From Chitinophagaceae bacterium UBA4857 (lineage in GTDB: Bacteria; Bacteroidota; Bacteroidia; Chitinophagales; Chitinophagaceae): a stretch of DNA of 64,000 nt. Below the pieces are notes generated by a model. The model saw only the letters and a program-made list of their open reading frames with translations, had not been told where the DNA came from and did no database searches. Positions 55,036 through 62,730 of the stretch are shown piece by piece; the first letter of the stretch is position 1; each line of letters starts with the position of its first letter. Where the stretch lies: contig DHEF01000056.1 in the NCBI GenBank assembly GCA_002399735.1, forward strand, positions 1 to 64,000, in the 5' to 3' direction. A program made the position numbers and the translations under genes.

Positions 55036-55443
55036 ATGAACATAGTATATAGTTTTGACAAGAGACCGACAGCAGACCAAATAATTGAACTTTACGACAA
55101 TTCAGGTTTACCAAGACCAACATACGACAAAGAACGTATTCAAAAAATGTTTGACAATTCAAACCTAATCATTACGGCTTGGGACAACGACCTCTTAGTT
55201 GGAGTTTCTCGTTCAATCACAGATTGGGTCTGGGCTTGCTATCTTTCTGACCTTGCTGTTAGACATAGTTATAAAAAAGAAGGAATTGGAAGGCAACTTG
55301 TAAACTTGACCAAGGAAAAAGTTGGTGAACAATCAATGGTTTTACTTTTATCTGTTCCTACTGCAATGGAATACTATCCAAAAATAGGTTTTGAAAAACA
55401 AGAAAGCAGTTTTATAATAAACCGAGCGGAATGGAGAAAATAA
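55036..55443 (+). CDS. GNAT-family N-acetyltransferase
   Basis: The protein is 135 aa from the ATG at 55036 (MNIVYSFDKRPTADQIIELY); an upstream ATG at 54973 would translate leader sequence. Acetyl-CoA motif A is visible as LSDLAVRHSYKKEGIGRQL (residues 70-88, ending in the RxxGxG/A-like KEGIGR), followed by the beta-bulge and VPTAMEYYPKIGF typical of GNATs. Substrate unknown. Codon choice (more GAC, AAC and GGA) looks unlike neighbouring housekeeping genes, suggesting acquisition. Confidence 0.87.
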   Translation: MNIVYSFDKRPTADQIIELYDNSGLPRPTYDKERIQKMFDNSNLIITAWDNDLLVGVSRSITDWVWACYLSDLAVRHSYKKEGIGRQLVNLTKEKVGEQSMVLLLSVPTAMEYYPKIGFEKQESSFIINRAEWRK

Positions 55444-55535
55444 TTTTTGCCACTTTCCAAAAATGGTTTGAAGATGAATTTAAATTAACAAAAGAGACTT
55501 CCGACCTTTGGGTAAAAAAGATATTAAAATTTTAA
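55431..55535 (+). CDS. Small ORF (34 aa) overlapping the GNAT end, possible remnant
   Basis: ATG at 55431 lies 13 nt inside the GNAT gene; the frame encodes MEKIIFATFQKWFEDEFKL and onward to a TAA at 55535. The residue pattern (WFEDEFKLTKETSDLWVKK) looks like real protein sequence but is too short to assign. It may be the tail of a truncated gene in the accessory patch. Confidence 0.25.
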   Translation: MEKIIFATFQKWFEDEFKLTKETSDLWVKKILKF

Positions 55536-55554
55536 TTCAATAGCATAAATAAAT

Positions 55555-55980
55555 ATGGCAACTGTAAATCCATACATCTACTTCAACGGCAATTGTGAAG
55601 AAGCGTTCAATTTTTATAAAACCGTCTTTCAAAAGGACTTCACATATATCGGACGTTACAAAGACGTTCCCAGTACGGACAGACAGATCTTTCGGGAAAC
55701 AGATGAAAAAATAATGCACGTTTCTTTGCCTATTAGCGAGGAGACCGTTTTAATGGGAGCTGACAACACCGAAGCATATAACGAGTTATTGGCGTATAGC
55801 AACTTTTCTCTTATTGTTCATACTGACGAAAAAGAAGAAGCGGATAGACTATTCAAAGAACTCTCCAATGGCGGACAAATAAAAATGCCAATGAACTTAA
55901 CATTTTGGGGATCATACTACGGTATATGTATTGACAAATTTGGAATTATGTGGAAGCTTACAATTGAGGCTGAGCATTGA
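55555..55980 (+). CDS. VOC-superfamily protein, PhnB-like
   Basis: The 141-aa protein has the PhnB/3-demethylubiquinone-like glyoxalase fold: the opening NPYIYFNGNCEEAFNFYKTVF, IMHVSLPISEETVLMGAD, LIVHTDEKEEADRLFKELS, and the ending MNLTFWGSYYGICIDKFGIM. Such small VOC proteins are common on accessory elements and may act on antibiotics or metabolites, but no substrate can be read. It lies 19 nt after the small ORF and is followed by a region of bulged hairpins. Composition differs from the flanking core genes. Confidence 0.85.
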   Translation: MATVNPYIYFNGNCEEAFNFYKTVFQKDFTYIGRYKDVPSTDRQIFRETDEKIMHVSLPISEETVLMGADNTEAYNELLAYSNFSLIVHTDEKEEADRLFKELSNGGQIKMPMNLTFWGSYYGICIDKFGIMWKLTIEAEH

Positions 55981-56008
55981 GCCGATTTATATAAGTTATG
56001 ATTTTGCC

Positions 56009-56057
56009 TTTGTTGGCATTGTGATTTTGCCTGTGCGGCCGCGAAATCACCAACAAA
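56009..56057. repeat. Bulged hairpin downstream of the VOC gene
   Basis: TTTGTTG, an unpaired GCATT, and GTGATTTTGC pair with GCGAAATCAC followed by CAACAAA, closing a GC-rich 10-nt loop (one mismatch in the inner stem). A direct repeat TGATTTTGCCT overlaps it (55999-56009 and 56022-56032). Confidence 0.5.
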
Positions 56058-56085
56058 ATATAGGGAAACATCATTAAATATTACT

Positions 56086-56156
56086 GTTGGTCTATTTGCT
56101 ATGCTACAAATGCCACACAAGACACAACAGCGGCGTGTTGTTTTTAGAAGACCAAC
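56086..56156. repeat. Nested inverted repeat
   Basis: Outer arms GTTGGTCT (56086-56093) and AGACCAAC (56149-56156) enclose an inner ACAACA / TGTTGT hairpin with a GCGGCG loop. Confidence 0.5.
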
Positions 56157-56222
56157 CGTAAAGGTTCAAAAGCTATGTACAAAAGTTTGATGTGTACATC
56201 TTAATGAAAGTTATAGTTGATA

Positions 56223-56297
56223 TTATTCCTCGAAAAAAAATCCATCAGCTGAAATGTCGAAATCAATTTCAATATTCAATTCGCTCATCCGTTTTAG
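56223..56297 (-). pseudogene. Downstream remnant of the DUF4279-like gene after in-frame stop
   Basis: Reading past the TAA at 56298-56300 in the same frame gives LKRMSELNIEIDFDISADG and then FFFEE to a TAA at 56223. The text resembles the normal DUF4279 C-terminus (a helix followed by an EIDFDI-type strand), so the stop looks like a nonsense mutation in a formerly longer gene. Confidence 0.55.
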
Positions 56298-56879
56298 TTA
56301 CTCCTTACCAATATGCCCCCCCCCAATTAAAGTATTACCATTGTGAAAAGAAGAATTTACTTGAATATAACCATTGGCAGTGTTTACTAATTTTTCAACA
56401 CCCGCCTTGTCTTGTTCCAGATAGTTGAGTAATGCAGTTAGTTTATTTTCAAATTCGTCTGCCTCGGGGTTCGGTCTAAATTCAATTGAGCTTTCTTTCC
56501 ACAATACATCACTATTTGGTCTTTTCTTATCTCCTTTGTTGTTTCCTCCAGTTGACTTTAATATTGTCAATGCAGATAGTTCTTCAAAGGTCAATTGTTC
56601 CGAAAAAGCTCTAAATGAAATTGAATGATAGGGAACAGTGTCTGTCCATCTAACAGATACATTCGGCTTTGTGCCTAAGTAAATAGCTAGGAAAAAATTT
56701 TGCTTTTCAACAGCAAAGTAAACCACCGCCTCATCTTCTTTTTCAGTGTCAACCCTAACAATTTTTGGTTTATTGTCGGCGTAAACTACGCTATGAACCT
56801 TTAAAAATTGTTTTGTTACACCGAAAGTTTGTTTCTCAACCTCTTCAATTGCTTTTTCTATAATCAGAGTTTGTGTCAT
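56298..56879 (-). CDS. DUF4279-like protein, truncated by in-frame stop
   Basis: 193 aa read from the ATG at 56879. The second half resembles DUF4279: KGDKKRPNSDVLWKESSIEF, then EFENKLTALLNYLEQDKAG and SFHNGNTLIGGGHIGKE. The first hundred residues are an additional domain (FLKVHSVVYADNKPKIVRVD) that I do not recognise. The gene ends at a TAA, but the same frame continues for 24 more conserved-looking residues, and a nine-C tract (56316-56324, poly-G in the gene) lies eight bases before the stop codon. It may be a recent pseudogene, a readthrough gene, or a sequencing artefact. Part of the accessory patch. Confidence 0.7.
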   Translation of the reverse strand: MTQTLIIEKAIEEVEKQTFGVTKQFLKVHSVVYADNKPKIVRVDTEKEDEAVVYFAVEKQNFFLAIYLGTKPNVSVRWTDTVPYHSISFRAFSEQLTFEELSALTILKSTGGNNKGDKKRPNSDVLWKESSIEFRPNPEADEFENKLTALLNYLEQDKAGVEKLVNTANGYIQVNSSFHNGNTLIGGGHIGKE

Positions 56880-57146
56880 GTAATTGTTTTATAACCATTA
56901 CAATATAAAAAACAATATTGAACTGAAAAATAGTAGGTATTAGTAGGACAACTTGTTTGATTTGTTGAATAAAGTTATACAGCCCAATGGCTGCCCGATG
57001 CAAAGGGTTTAGTGCGAAGTGCAACGTAGCACCGGAGCGAAGCGGAGCCCGTAGCAGCGGGGACTAGAGTTGATTAGTATTACAGCTGTTGACAGCCCCA
57101 AATAGTTTGTATTACTGATAATATAGATAAAGCGGTTATGGGTTTA
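56880..57146. repeat. Repeat-filled intergenic region
   Basis: 56975-57110 matches the dispersed family: GCCCAATGGCTGCCCGATGC, GTGCGAAGTGCAACGTAGCA, and the end GATTAGTATTACAGCTGTTG followed by ACAGCCCC. It is GC-richer than its surroundings. No gene. Confidence 0.55.
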
Positions 57147-57716
57147 TTATTTCTGCAGCCGGCTTAATGTTTCCCGGGATACGCCGAGGTAATGGGCTAT
57201 CATGGTTTTGGATACCCTCTGGAATAATTCGGGATATTGCTCCAGCAATAACTCGTATTTTTCTTTGGCGGAGTTTTTCATTAAGGAGAGTACTCTTTTT
57301 TGTAAAGCTACAAAACCGCCAAATGCTTTGGTAGCATGAAATTGGTACATGGCCGGTACTTGTTGGCACATGTTGTTTTTATTATCCAGCGTTAACTCCA
57401 ACACTATACAAGGCTCCAATGCCTGCACACAAATTTCGCCGGTGGCTTGTTGTTTGTAAGCGGGATAATCGCTTACCCACCAGTTTTCCATGGCAAACTG
57501 AATGATATGTTCTTTACCCTGATCATCGAACATAAAGGCTTTTAATAAACCGCTTACCACCAGGTATTCGGCTTTTACTTTTTTACCGCTGTTGATTAAA
57601 TAGTCTTTTTTATCAATGGTAATGGGCTTGAAAAAAGTTTGTACTTTATCAAAATCGTCATTGGATAATTTTACTACCTGATTGATATGTTGGCGCAAAA
57701 AAGAAACATATTCCAT
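57147..57716 (-). CDS. Crp/Fnr-family transcriptional regulator
   Basis: The protein is 189 aa from the ATG at 57716 (MEYVSFLRQHINQVVKL). A cyclic-nucleotide-binding-like jelly roll (about residues 20-110, with AEYLVVSGLLKAFMFDDQGK) is joined by a long helix to a C-terminal winged helix reading VSKTMIAHYLGVSRETLSRL. There are no Fnr-type N-terminal cysteines, so it does not look like an Fe-S oxygen sensor; the ligand is unknown. Its start codon lies within a perfect palindrome (57707-57742), which suggests tight self-regulation. The adjacent oxidoreductase and DJ-1 genes on the same strand are possible targets. Confidence 0.9.
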   Translation of the reverse strand: MEYVSFLRQHINQVVKLSNDDFDKVQTFFKPITIDKKDYLINSGKKVKAEYLVVSGLLKAFMFDDQGKEHIIQFAMENWWVSDYPAYKQQATGEICVQALEPCIVLELTLDNKNNMCQQVPAMYQFHATKAFGGFVALQKRVLSLMKNSAKEKYELLLEQYPELFQRVSKTMIAHYLGVSRETLSRLQK

Positions 57717-57742
57717 TTTGTAAAAATACAAAATGGAATATG
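57707..57742. promoter_or_regulatory. Perfect 36-bp palindrome over the crp/fnr start codon
   Basis: CATATTCCATTTTGTA, a 4-bp A-run, and TACAAAATGGAATATG form 16-bp arms without mismatch. The ATG of the Crp/Fnr gene lies inside one arm. It could be an operator for the protein itself or an RNA hairpin hiding the start codon. Confidence 0.7.
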
Positions 57743-57821
57743 CTGTTACTAAACTTGTTTGGGCATTTCAATTTTTGTATAGCCTACTATGAAAAATTAA
57801 TTATCATTTATAGCCTAATTG

Positions 57822-58610
57822 CTACTTGCTTTTACCTTTTAGTAATTGTACCATTGCCTCACCTACTGCTTTTGCCGATTGTGGATTTTGCCCGGTAACT
57901 AATCTTGTATCTACTGTTACATGTTGTTGCCATGGCTCCGATTTTTCATAGATACCGCCATGGGATTTTAGTTTATCTTCTAACAAAAAAGGTACGACGT
58001 TGGTTAGCTTTACCAAAGCTTCTTCCTCGTTGGTAAAACCGTTTACCTTTTTACCTTTTACCAAATACTCGCCATTACTCAATTGTATATTTACAATGCC
58101 TGCCGGGCCATGACAAACAGCTGCTACTACTCCATTGTTTTCGTAAATGTTGGCGCTAATGGCATCGATTGTTTTATTTTGTGGCAAATCCCACATAGCA
58201 CCATGACCACCGGCATAATATATGGCTGCATAGTCAGCAGCATTTACCTGATTGGGTGTTAGGCTATTTGTAATTTTTTGTTGGTAGTGTTTGTTTTCCC
58301 AAAACTTTTTGTTGATGGGATCGGTTAAATCAAACCCGTCAACCGGAGGGTTACCGCCTTTGGGACTTACAAAGTCAATTTCGTAACCGGCATTGATTAG
58401 TACTTCCCAGGGATGCGAAACCTCACCTAGGTAATAGCCCGTTTTTTCGCCAGTAGTGCCTTTTGTATCGTGACTGGTGACTACAAATAATATTTTATTT
58501 TTCATGGATTGTTTGTTTAAGCTTATATGACTGTTACCTGATTTACAACCAGCAAACAGCATAATGAATAGTAAAAGACAAATGCTGCTATAAATAAATA
58601 TTTTCTTCAT
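57822..58610 (-). CDS. DJ-1/PfpI-family lipoprotein, Hsp31/glyoxalase III-like
   Basis: The protein is 262 aa from the ATG at 58610, where a lipoprotein signal begins (LLLFIMLFAGC, lipobox C22). The DJ-1/PfpI nucleophile elbow is AAVCHGPAG with C166 and H167; an acidic residue is E64 in LGEVSHPW. This resembles Hsp31-type glyoxalase III/deglycase proteins that detoxify methylglyoxal, although most of those are cytoplasmic. It is 10 nt downstream of the oxidoreductase gene, so the two form an operon probably used against reactive aldehydes or quinones. Confidence 0.88.
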   Translation of the reverse strand: MKKIFIYSSICLLLFIMLFAGCKSGNSHISLNKQSMKNKILFVVTSHDTKGTTGEKTGYYLGEVSHPWEVLINAGYEIDFVSPKGGNPPVDGFDLTDPINKKFWENKHYQQKITNSLTPNQVNAADYAAIYYAGGHGAMWDLPQNKTIDAISANIYENNGVVAAVCHGPAGIVNIQLSNGEYLVKGKKVNGFTNEEEALVKLTNVVPFLLEDKLKSHGGIYEKSEPWQQHVTVDTRLVTGQNPQSAKAVGEAMVQLLKGKSK

Positions 58611-58620
58611 TATATATAAT

Positions 58621-59262
58621 TTAACTAAGTACCCAATCTTGTTTTGGTAATACATTTTTAGCGGTATTAAAGACTGTAGCTAAATGTGTAGTGTAATCCT
58701 CCTGATAATGTTGGATACGATTAGGTGTGGCATTTTTTTCTAAATCGTGAAAATGAAAGCCGTTGATGCGTTGCATACCGGTAAAGGCATTCATGCGATG
58801 AAAGCCAAACATAACACCGTCATCAACACTTGTTTGATTAAAAAACTCACCGGGTAAGATAAAGGCAGTTTCGGGTGCATTCCAGGTAGTGGTAAGCATA
58901 TAACTACGCCCATGTAAGGAACCGCCGGTACCATAGTTGATTTCGGGTGTTTCTTTTTTTCGGCCATCGCTGTAATAAATGCCTTTGCGGTGACCGGCAG
59001 TAAAAACAACATCCAGATACTCTTTAAATTTGAATGGCAGACCAAACCACCAAACCGGCGTATGGTAAATTACAATATCGGCCCAGACAAATTTGTCTAC
59101 TTCTTCCTGTAAATCGTAGGGATTATTGATATCGGTAATTTTAAGTTCAAAGCCATTTTGTGGTGTAAAAAACTGTTGGTCCCATTGGGTAAGGGTGTGG
59201 TTAAATTTTCCTCCGGAATGTGCAAAATGTTGCCCGCCGTTAATGATGAATACTTTTTTCAT
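58621..59262 (-). CDS. NAD(P)H-dependent oxidoreductase, MdaB/flavodoxin-like fold
   Basis: The protein is 213 aa from the ATG at 59262 (MKKVFIINGGQHFAHSGGKF). The FMN/FAD-binding flavodoxin-like pattern includes the N-terminal strand with the phosphate-binding loop, WADIVIYHTPVWWFGLPFKF (family motif TPVWWFGLPF), and the YGTGGSLHGRSYML segment. It is close to MdaB-type NAD(P)H:quinone reductases, which make two-electron reductions that protect against quinone stress. It is the first gene of the operon with the DJ-1 lipoprotein. Confidence 0.9.
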   Translation of the reverse strand: MKKVFIINGGQHFAHSGGKFNHTLTQWDQQFFTPQNGFELKITDINNPYDLQEEVDKFVWADIVIYHTPVWWFGLPFKFKEYLDVVFTAGHRKGIYYSDGRKKETPEINYGTGGSLHGRSYMLTTTWNAPETAFILPGEFFNQTSVDDGVMFGFHRMNAFTGMQRINGFHFHDLEKNATPNRIQHYQEDYTTHLATVFNTAKNVLPKQDWVLS

Positions 59263-59581
59263 ACTGTCATTTATTGAATACAAAATTCTTTAAATGATAG
59301 CAGAGTAACCTGTGAGGTAGGTCACAAGTTTTAGGATAGACGTTTTTTATAAATTAGATTTTTCAGATGATTTACTTACTAATACTATTAACAATAAACT
59401 ATCAACCATGATCTATTGATGAAAGGCTGCCCCGCTTAGGCGTAAATGCCCGCCCTTAAAGGCGGGTATTGCAGACGGGCGGGGAACTGCTGATGCCCAA
59501 AGAACAGAATGATGACAGCCCCAAACAAAAAAAGCTGCTACCCAAAAAATGGTAGCAGCTTTTTCATGTGGTGTTATGTTG
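59263..59581. repeat. Intergenic region with repeat copy and terminator
   Basis: No gene is visible. 59415-59525 resembles the dispersed family (GAAAGGCTGCCCCGCTTAGG, an internal CGCCCTTAAAGGCG palindrome, and the end AACTGCTGATGCCC ... GACAGCCCC). The terminator of the T9SS gene follows. Confidence 0.55.
59529..59564 (-). terminator. Terminator of the 900-aa T9SS protein gene
   Basis: 14-bp perfect stem AAAAAGCTGCTACC / GGTAGCAGCTTTTT. Confidence 0.88.
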
Positions 59582-62284
59582 TTATGGTATTAACAAAGCA
59601 CTGTGTTCTTTTGTACCATCAGGCGAAAGTATGCTTAAGTTGTAAACACCTTTTGCAAGGTTGTTTTGTAAGTTAATATGATGATTGCTGGTACCACCTG
59701 TATGGCGGATGATGCTTTGGTAAACGGCTTGTCCGCTTACGCTGTACAACACAACATGATAAGTACCTGCTGTTCTATTTACCAATTGAACTTTTACTGC
59801 ATTACCTTTTAACGGATTAGGATAAATTAATAATCCGCTGTTATGATGTATGCGTATGTAAGCAATATTGCTGTAATAAAAATTACCGGCTAATCTTACT
59901 TCTTTTACGCGGTATGCTAACATACCGTTGCCTGCATTTTCATCTAACCACTTGTAATGCTGGCCGGCATTAAGTTGTACGGTAGCTACTTTAATAAAGT
60001 TGATACCATCGGTTGATTTTTCTATTTCGTATGCTTGTGCACCTTGCTGATCAACCGTCTCCCATTGCAGTTGTACGTTTTTACCAAGCTCGGTAAGTTT
60101 TAAACTATTGGCACGTATAGGCAATGTAATAATGGCCGCAGAACTGGCAGAGTTTACGGAAGCACAGTTACCACTTTGTACTACTGCTCTGTACTGTGTA
60201 GACTGAGCAGGATTGGTAACTACTAATTGCGATTGTGTATGGGCAATATTATTAATTACGGTATTAAAATTATCGGTTGATGATTGCCACCCAATTACAT
60301 TACCGCTTTGACTGCTTAAAGTAAGTACCGTTGTTTGAGGCTCGGTACCAGGCATTGATGTTACCATACCCGCAGCACTGGCAGGGTTAACCGTAGCAAC
60401 TACCGGTACCCTTTGCGAGCAACCATCAGCAGCAGCATAGTAGGTAGTTGTAGTAGCAATAGATGGAGTTGTATAATTGTTGTTGTTGGCTAATAAAGAT
60501 CCACCAGATTCTGCATTATACCAATTTACGGTACCGGAAGTAGCAGTTGCAGATAAATTTAACGTACCGGCACCGCAACGTGTAACCGCTGTAGAAGTAG
60601 AGGAAATACCATTTACCGTTAAATTAATAGTACCAGAATTATCACCAGCGCATCCGGCTCCGGGAGAAACAAATAACCTGTAACCAGCAGTTCCTGTAGT
60701 TGCCGTATTAGGTATCATAATAGAAGTGTTCTCACCAGGAATATCCTGAAAACTACCCGATGCATTTGTTTGCCATTGGTAAATAAGGTTGGCTCCACCC
60801 GTTACTGTTGAGGTAAGTTGCGTAGAAGTGTTTAAACAAACTGTTGTAACACCACTGGTAATAGCAATGTTTACAGCACTTGCTCTTGTACCTGATGCTG
60901 CGGCAATGGTGAAAACACCACTTATACCGGCATTACCGTTGCCCACCTCATGTACTGTGGCACGATACTGGCGACCCACTACTGCATTGGCAACCATTAA
61001 CCGGTGGGTTGTAGCACCTGAATAATTACCACCATTGTTTACGGTGTTCCAGGTTGTACCATTATTGGTAGACTCCTCCCAAACATAACTTAATGCACCA
61101 CCTGCGGCAGGTGTGCCGATTATTTCAAGGCTGGCAGTACCAGTAGGACAAACTCTTGTAACAGAGGTTTCGGTACTTAATGCTGCATTGGGAGGTAAGT
61201 TAATAGATCCTGTATTGTAACCAATAAAAGCATAATCACTATTACCACTTGGTCTTATTCTTAATGCTTTTACCGTATGTGCATTTGATGTGTTAATACC
61301 AAAACTAGACAGGTTTAAGCTTACCAGGCGTATATCTCTTGTTGTATTGGTACCATCGTTTGGTACACCATATGGTCGGGCAGCATTGTATGGTACACCT
61401 ACTGCTAATGAAAATAAGTCAAGAACGTAAGTGCCGAATCTTGGTAAATGTGTCATGTCTTGAATAAAAGCATTACCAACAATATTACCTGTTTCATCTA
61501 AAAATGCAAATTCATCATTGGACGAACTGGGAGAAGCAATTTGCGTTAATATCAAATCGGGTTCGGCATCAGACGCCTTTGTTGCATCAATATTATAAAT
61601 CTGAAAAGTCATGTGGGCTGTGTTAGGAAGGTTGGTTACACCCGTACCCATATCTAAACCATTCGGGCCATCAATAAGTGCTTGTTTAATGGTATAAGCA
61701 GAAGCACCCGCAATGTATGCGGTATTTGCAGAACCATCAACCTTTGATGCAAGAGATACATACACGGAACCGCCGGCAGCAAAACCTGCAATGGCTGCTA
61801 CAGGCAATGCTTTAAATGTAGACGGTACAAAGCTTATACTGTTATTAGTAAGCTTAGCATTATCAACACCTGTTGCATAGGTAACACCGTTATGCGTAAA
61901 GCCTAATAAATTATGGCTGTTATCAGGTCTGGTTGATTGCGGATTACGAGCAGTTGCATGCCAAAAACCGCCAAAATCAGTCATGATTGCTGAGGTTGGA
62001 ACATAAATAAAATTGTTTCTGGATCCGTTCCCCGAAGGCGTAGTTACTACAACTGGCCCCGAAGTAGTGATAGGTATTGTAGCTGTAATTTGGGTTGCCG
62101 AATTAACGGTGTAGGTGGCTGTTGTACCACCAATAGTAACATTTGTTGCACCGGTAAAATTTGTACCGGTAATTACTAATGACATACCCGGCGCTCCACT
62201 GGCAGGAGCAAAACCGCTAATGGTAGGCTGTGCAATAGCGGCACCTGCTACCAAAAACAAAAAAAATACGAATAAAGACCTCAT
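59582..62284 (-). CDS. Large secreted protein with IPT/TIG, Ig-like and T9SS domains
   Basis: 900 aa. Signal peptide MRSLFVFFLFLVAGAAIAQ; IPT/TIG domain at residues about 20-95 (PTISGFAPASGAPGMSLVIT, then GTNFTGATNVTIGG). The central region (about 100-370) is an unrecognised beta-rich domain (DFGGFWHATARNPQS, DIRLVSLNLSSFGI). From about 375 to 705 there are Ig-like segments with CPTGTASLEI, CLNTSTQLTSTVTGG and CGAGTLNLSATATSG. A fibronectin-like module then precedes the T9SS sorting tail (SGLLIYPNPLKGNAVKVQL, then LAKGVYNLSI). It is probably surface-anchored and involved in adhesion or polymer binding; no enzyme motif is visible. Confidence 0.85.
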   Translation of the reverse strand: MRSLFVFFLFLVAGAAIAQPTISGFAPASGAPGMSLVITGTNFTGATNVTIGGTTATYTVNSATQITATIPITTSGPVVVTTPSGNGSRNNFIYVPTSAIMTDFGGFWHATARNPQSTRPDNSHNLLGFTHNGVTYATGVDNAKLTNNSISFVPSTFKALPVAAIAGFAAGGSVYVSLASKVDGSANTAYIAGASAYTIKQALIDGPNGLDMGTGVTNLPNTAHMTFQIYNIDATKASDAEPDLILTQIASPSSSNDEFAFLDETGNIVGNAFIQDMTHLPRFGTYVLDLFSLAVGVPYNAARPYGVPNDGTNTTRDIRLVSLNLSSFGINTSNAHTVKALRIRPSGNSDYAFIGYNTGSINLPPNAALSTETSVTRVCPTGTASLEIIGTPAAGGALSYVWEESTNNGTTWNTVNNGGNYSGATTHRLMVANAVVGRQYRATVHEVGNGNAGISGVFTIAAASGTRASAVNIAITSGVTTVCLNTSTQLTSTVTGGANLIYQWQTNASGSFQDIPGENTSIMIPNTATTGTAGYRLFVSPGAGCAGDNSGTINLTVNGISSTSTAVTRCGAGTLNLSATATSGTVNWYNAESGGSLLANNNNYTTPSIATTTTYYAAADGCSQRVPVVATVNPASAAGMVTSMPGTEPQTTVLTLSSQSGNVIGWQSSTDNFNTVINNIAHTQSQLVVTNPAQSTQYRAVVQSGNCASVNSASSAAIITLPIRANSLKLTELGKNVQLQWETVDQQGAQAYEIEKSTDGINFIKVATVQLNAGQHYKWLDENAGNGMLAYRVKEVRLAGNFYYSNIAYIRIHHNSGLLIYPNPLKGNAVKVQLVNRTAGTYHVVLYSVSGQAVYQSIIRHTGGTSNHHINLQNNLAKGVYNLSILSPDGTKEHSALLIP

Positions 62285-62570
62285 GATGATTGCTGTTTTT
62301 AAAAACCTTCATTGTATATAGCGGTAATTTGTAGCAATAGGTTGTTAGGACAAGACTTAGGATGGAAGGGGCTACGTTTTACTGTTATATGAAATGAATG
62401 TTTTAAATTTTAAAATATTGGACTGTTTGAATGAAAGCTTTTTATACGGACATACAATGCCAGTTCGCAGTGTTGATACGAATAATTAAAAATTGAAAAT
62501 GCCTTACTTTATTTCCTGTTTATATTAAACAAGCATAATAAGTAGAAGATTCTATGATTTTGTAAAATTT

Positions 62571-62691
62571 AATAGCTGATAAGCTATTGCACCAACCATC
62601 ACCCGGTTGGTGTGAAGTGTAAATAATTTGTTGCATACTTAATATTGGATTGAGAACCTTAAATAAAAATCAGTTTATGTACAACTGATTT
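62571..62691 (-). ncRNA. Candidate structured leader with three hairpins
   Basis: AAATCAGTT/AACTGATTT (62667-62691), CACCAACC/GGTTGGTG (62590-62612) and AATAGCT/AGCTATT with a GATA loop (62571-62588) follow a minus-strand promoter. Together they suggest a structured leader about 410 nt long or a separate small RNA. No known RNA family is recognised. Confidence 0.35.
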
Positions 62692-62700
62692 ATTACGACG

Positions 62701-62730
62701 CAAATGTAGAAAAGTTACAGCATACTCAAA
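62701..62730 (-). promoter_or_regulatory. Bacteroidota-type promoter, far upstream of the T9SS gene
   Basis: Minus strand TTTG (62727-62730) and TACATTTG (62701-62708) with 18 nt between match the -33/-7 pattern well. The nearest downstream gene starts about 415 nt away at 62284. Confidence 0.6.

Noticed and set aside
54844..56156. Integron attC sites around the accessory patch
   Set aside because: Bulged hairpins are present, but the paired core words RYYYAAC and GTTRRRY are not in the required places and no integrase gene is visible. A cassette origin remains only a hypothesis.
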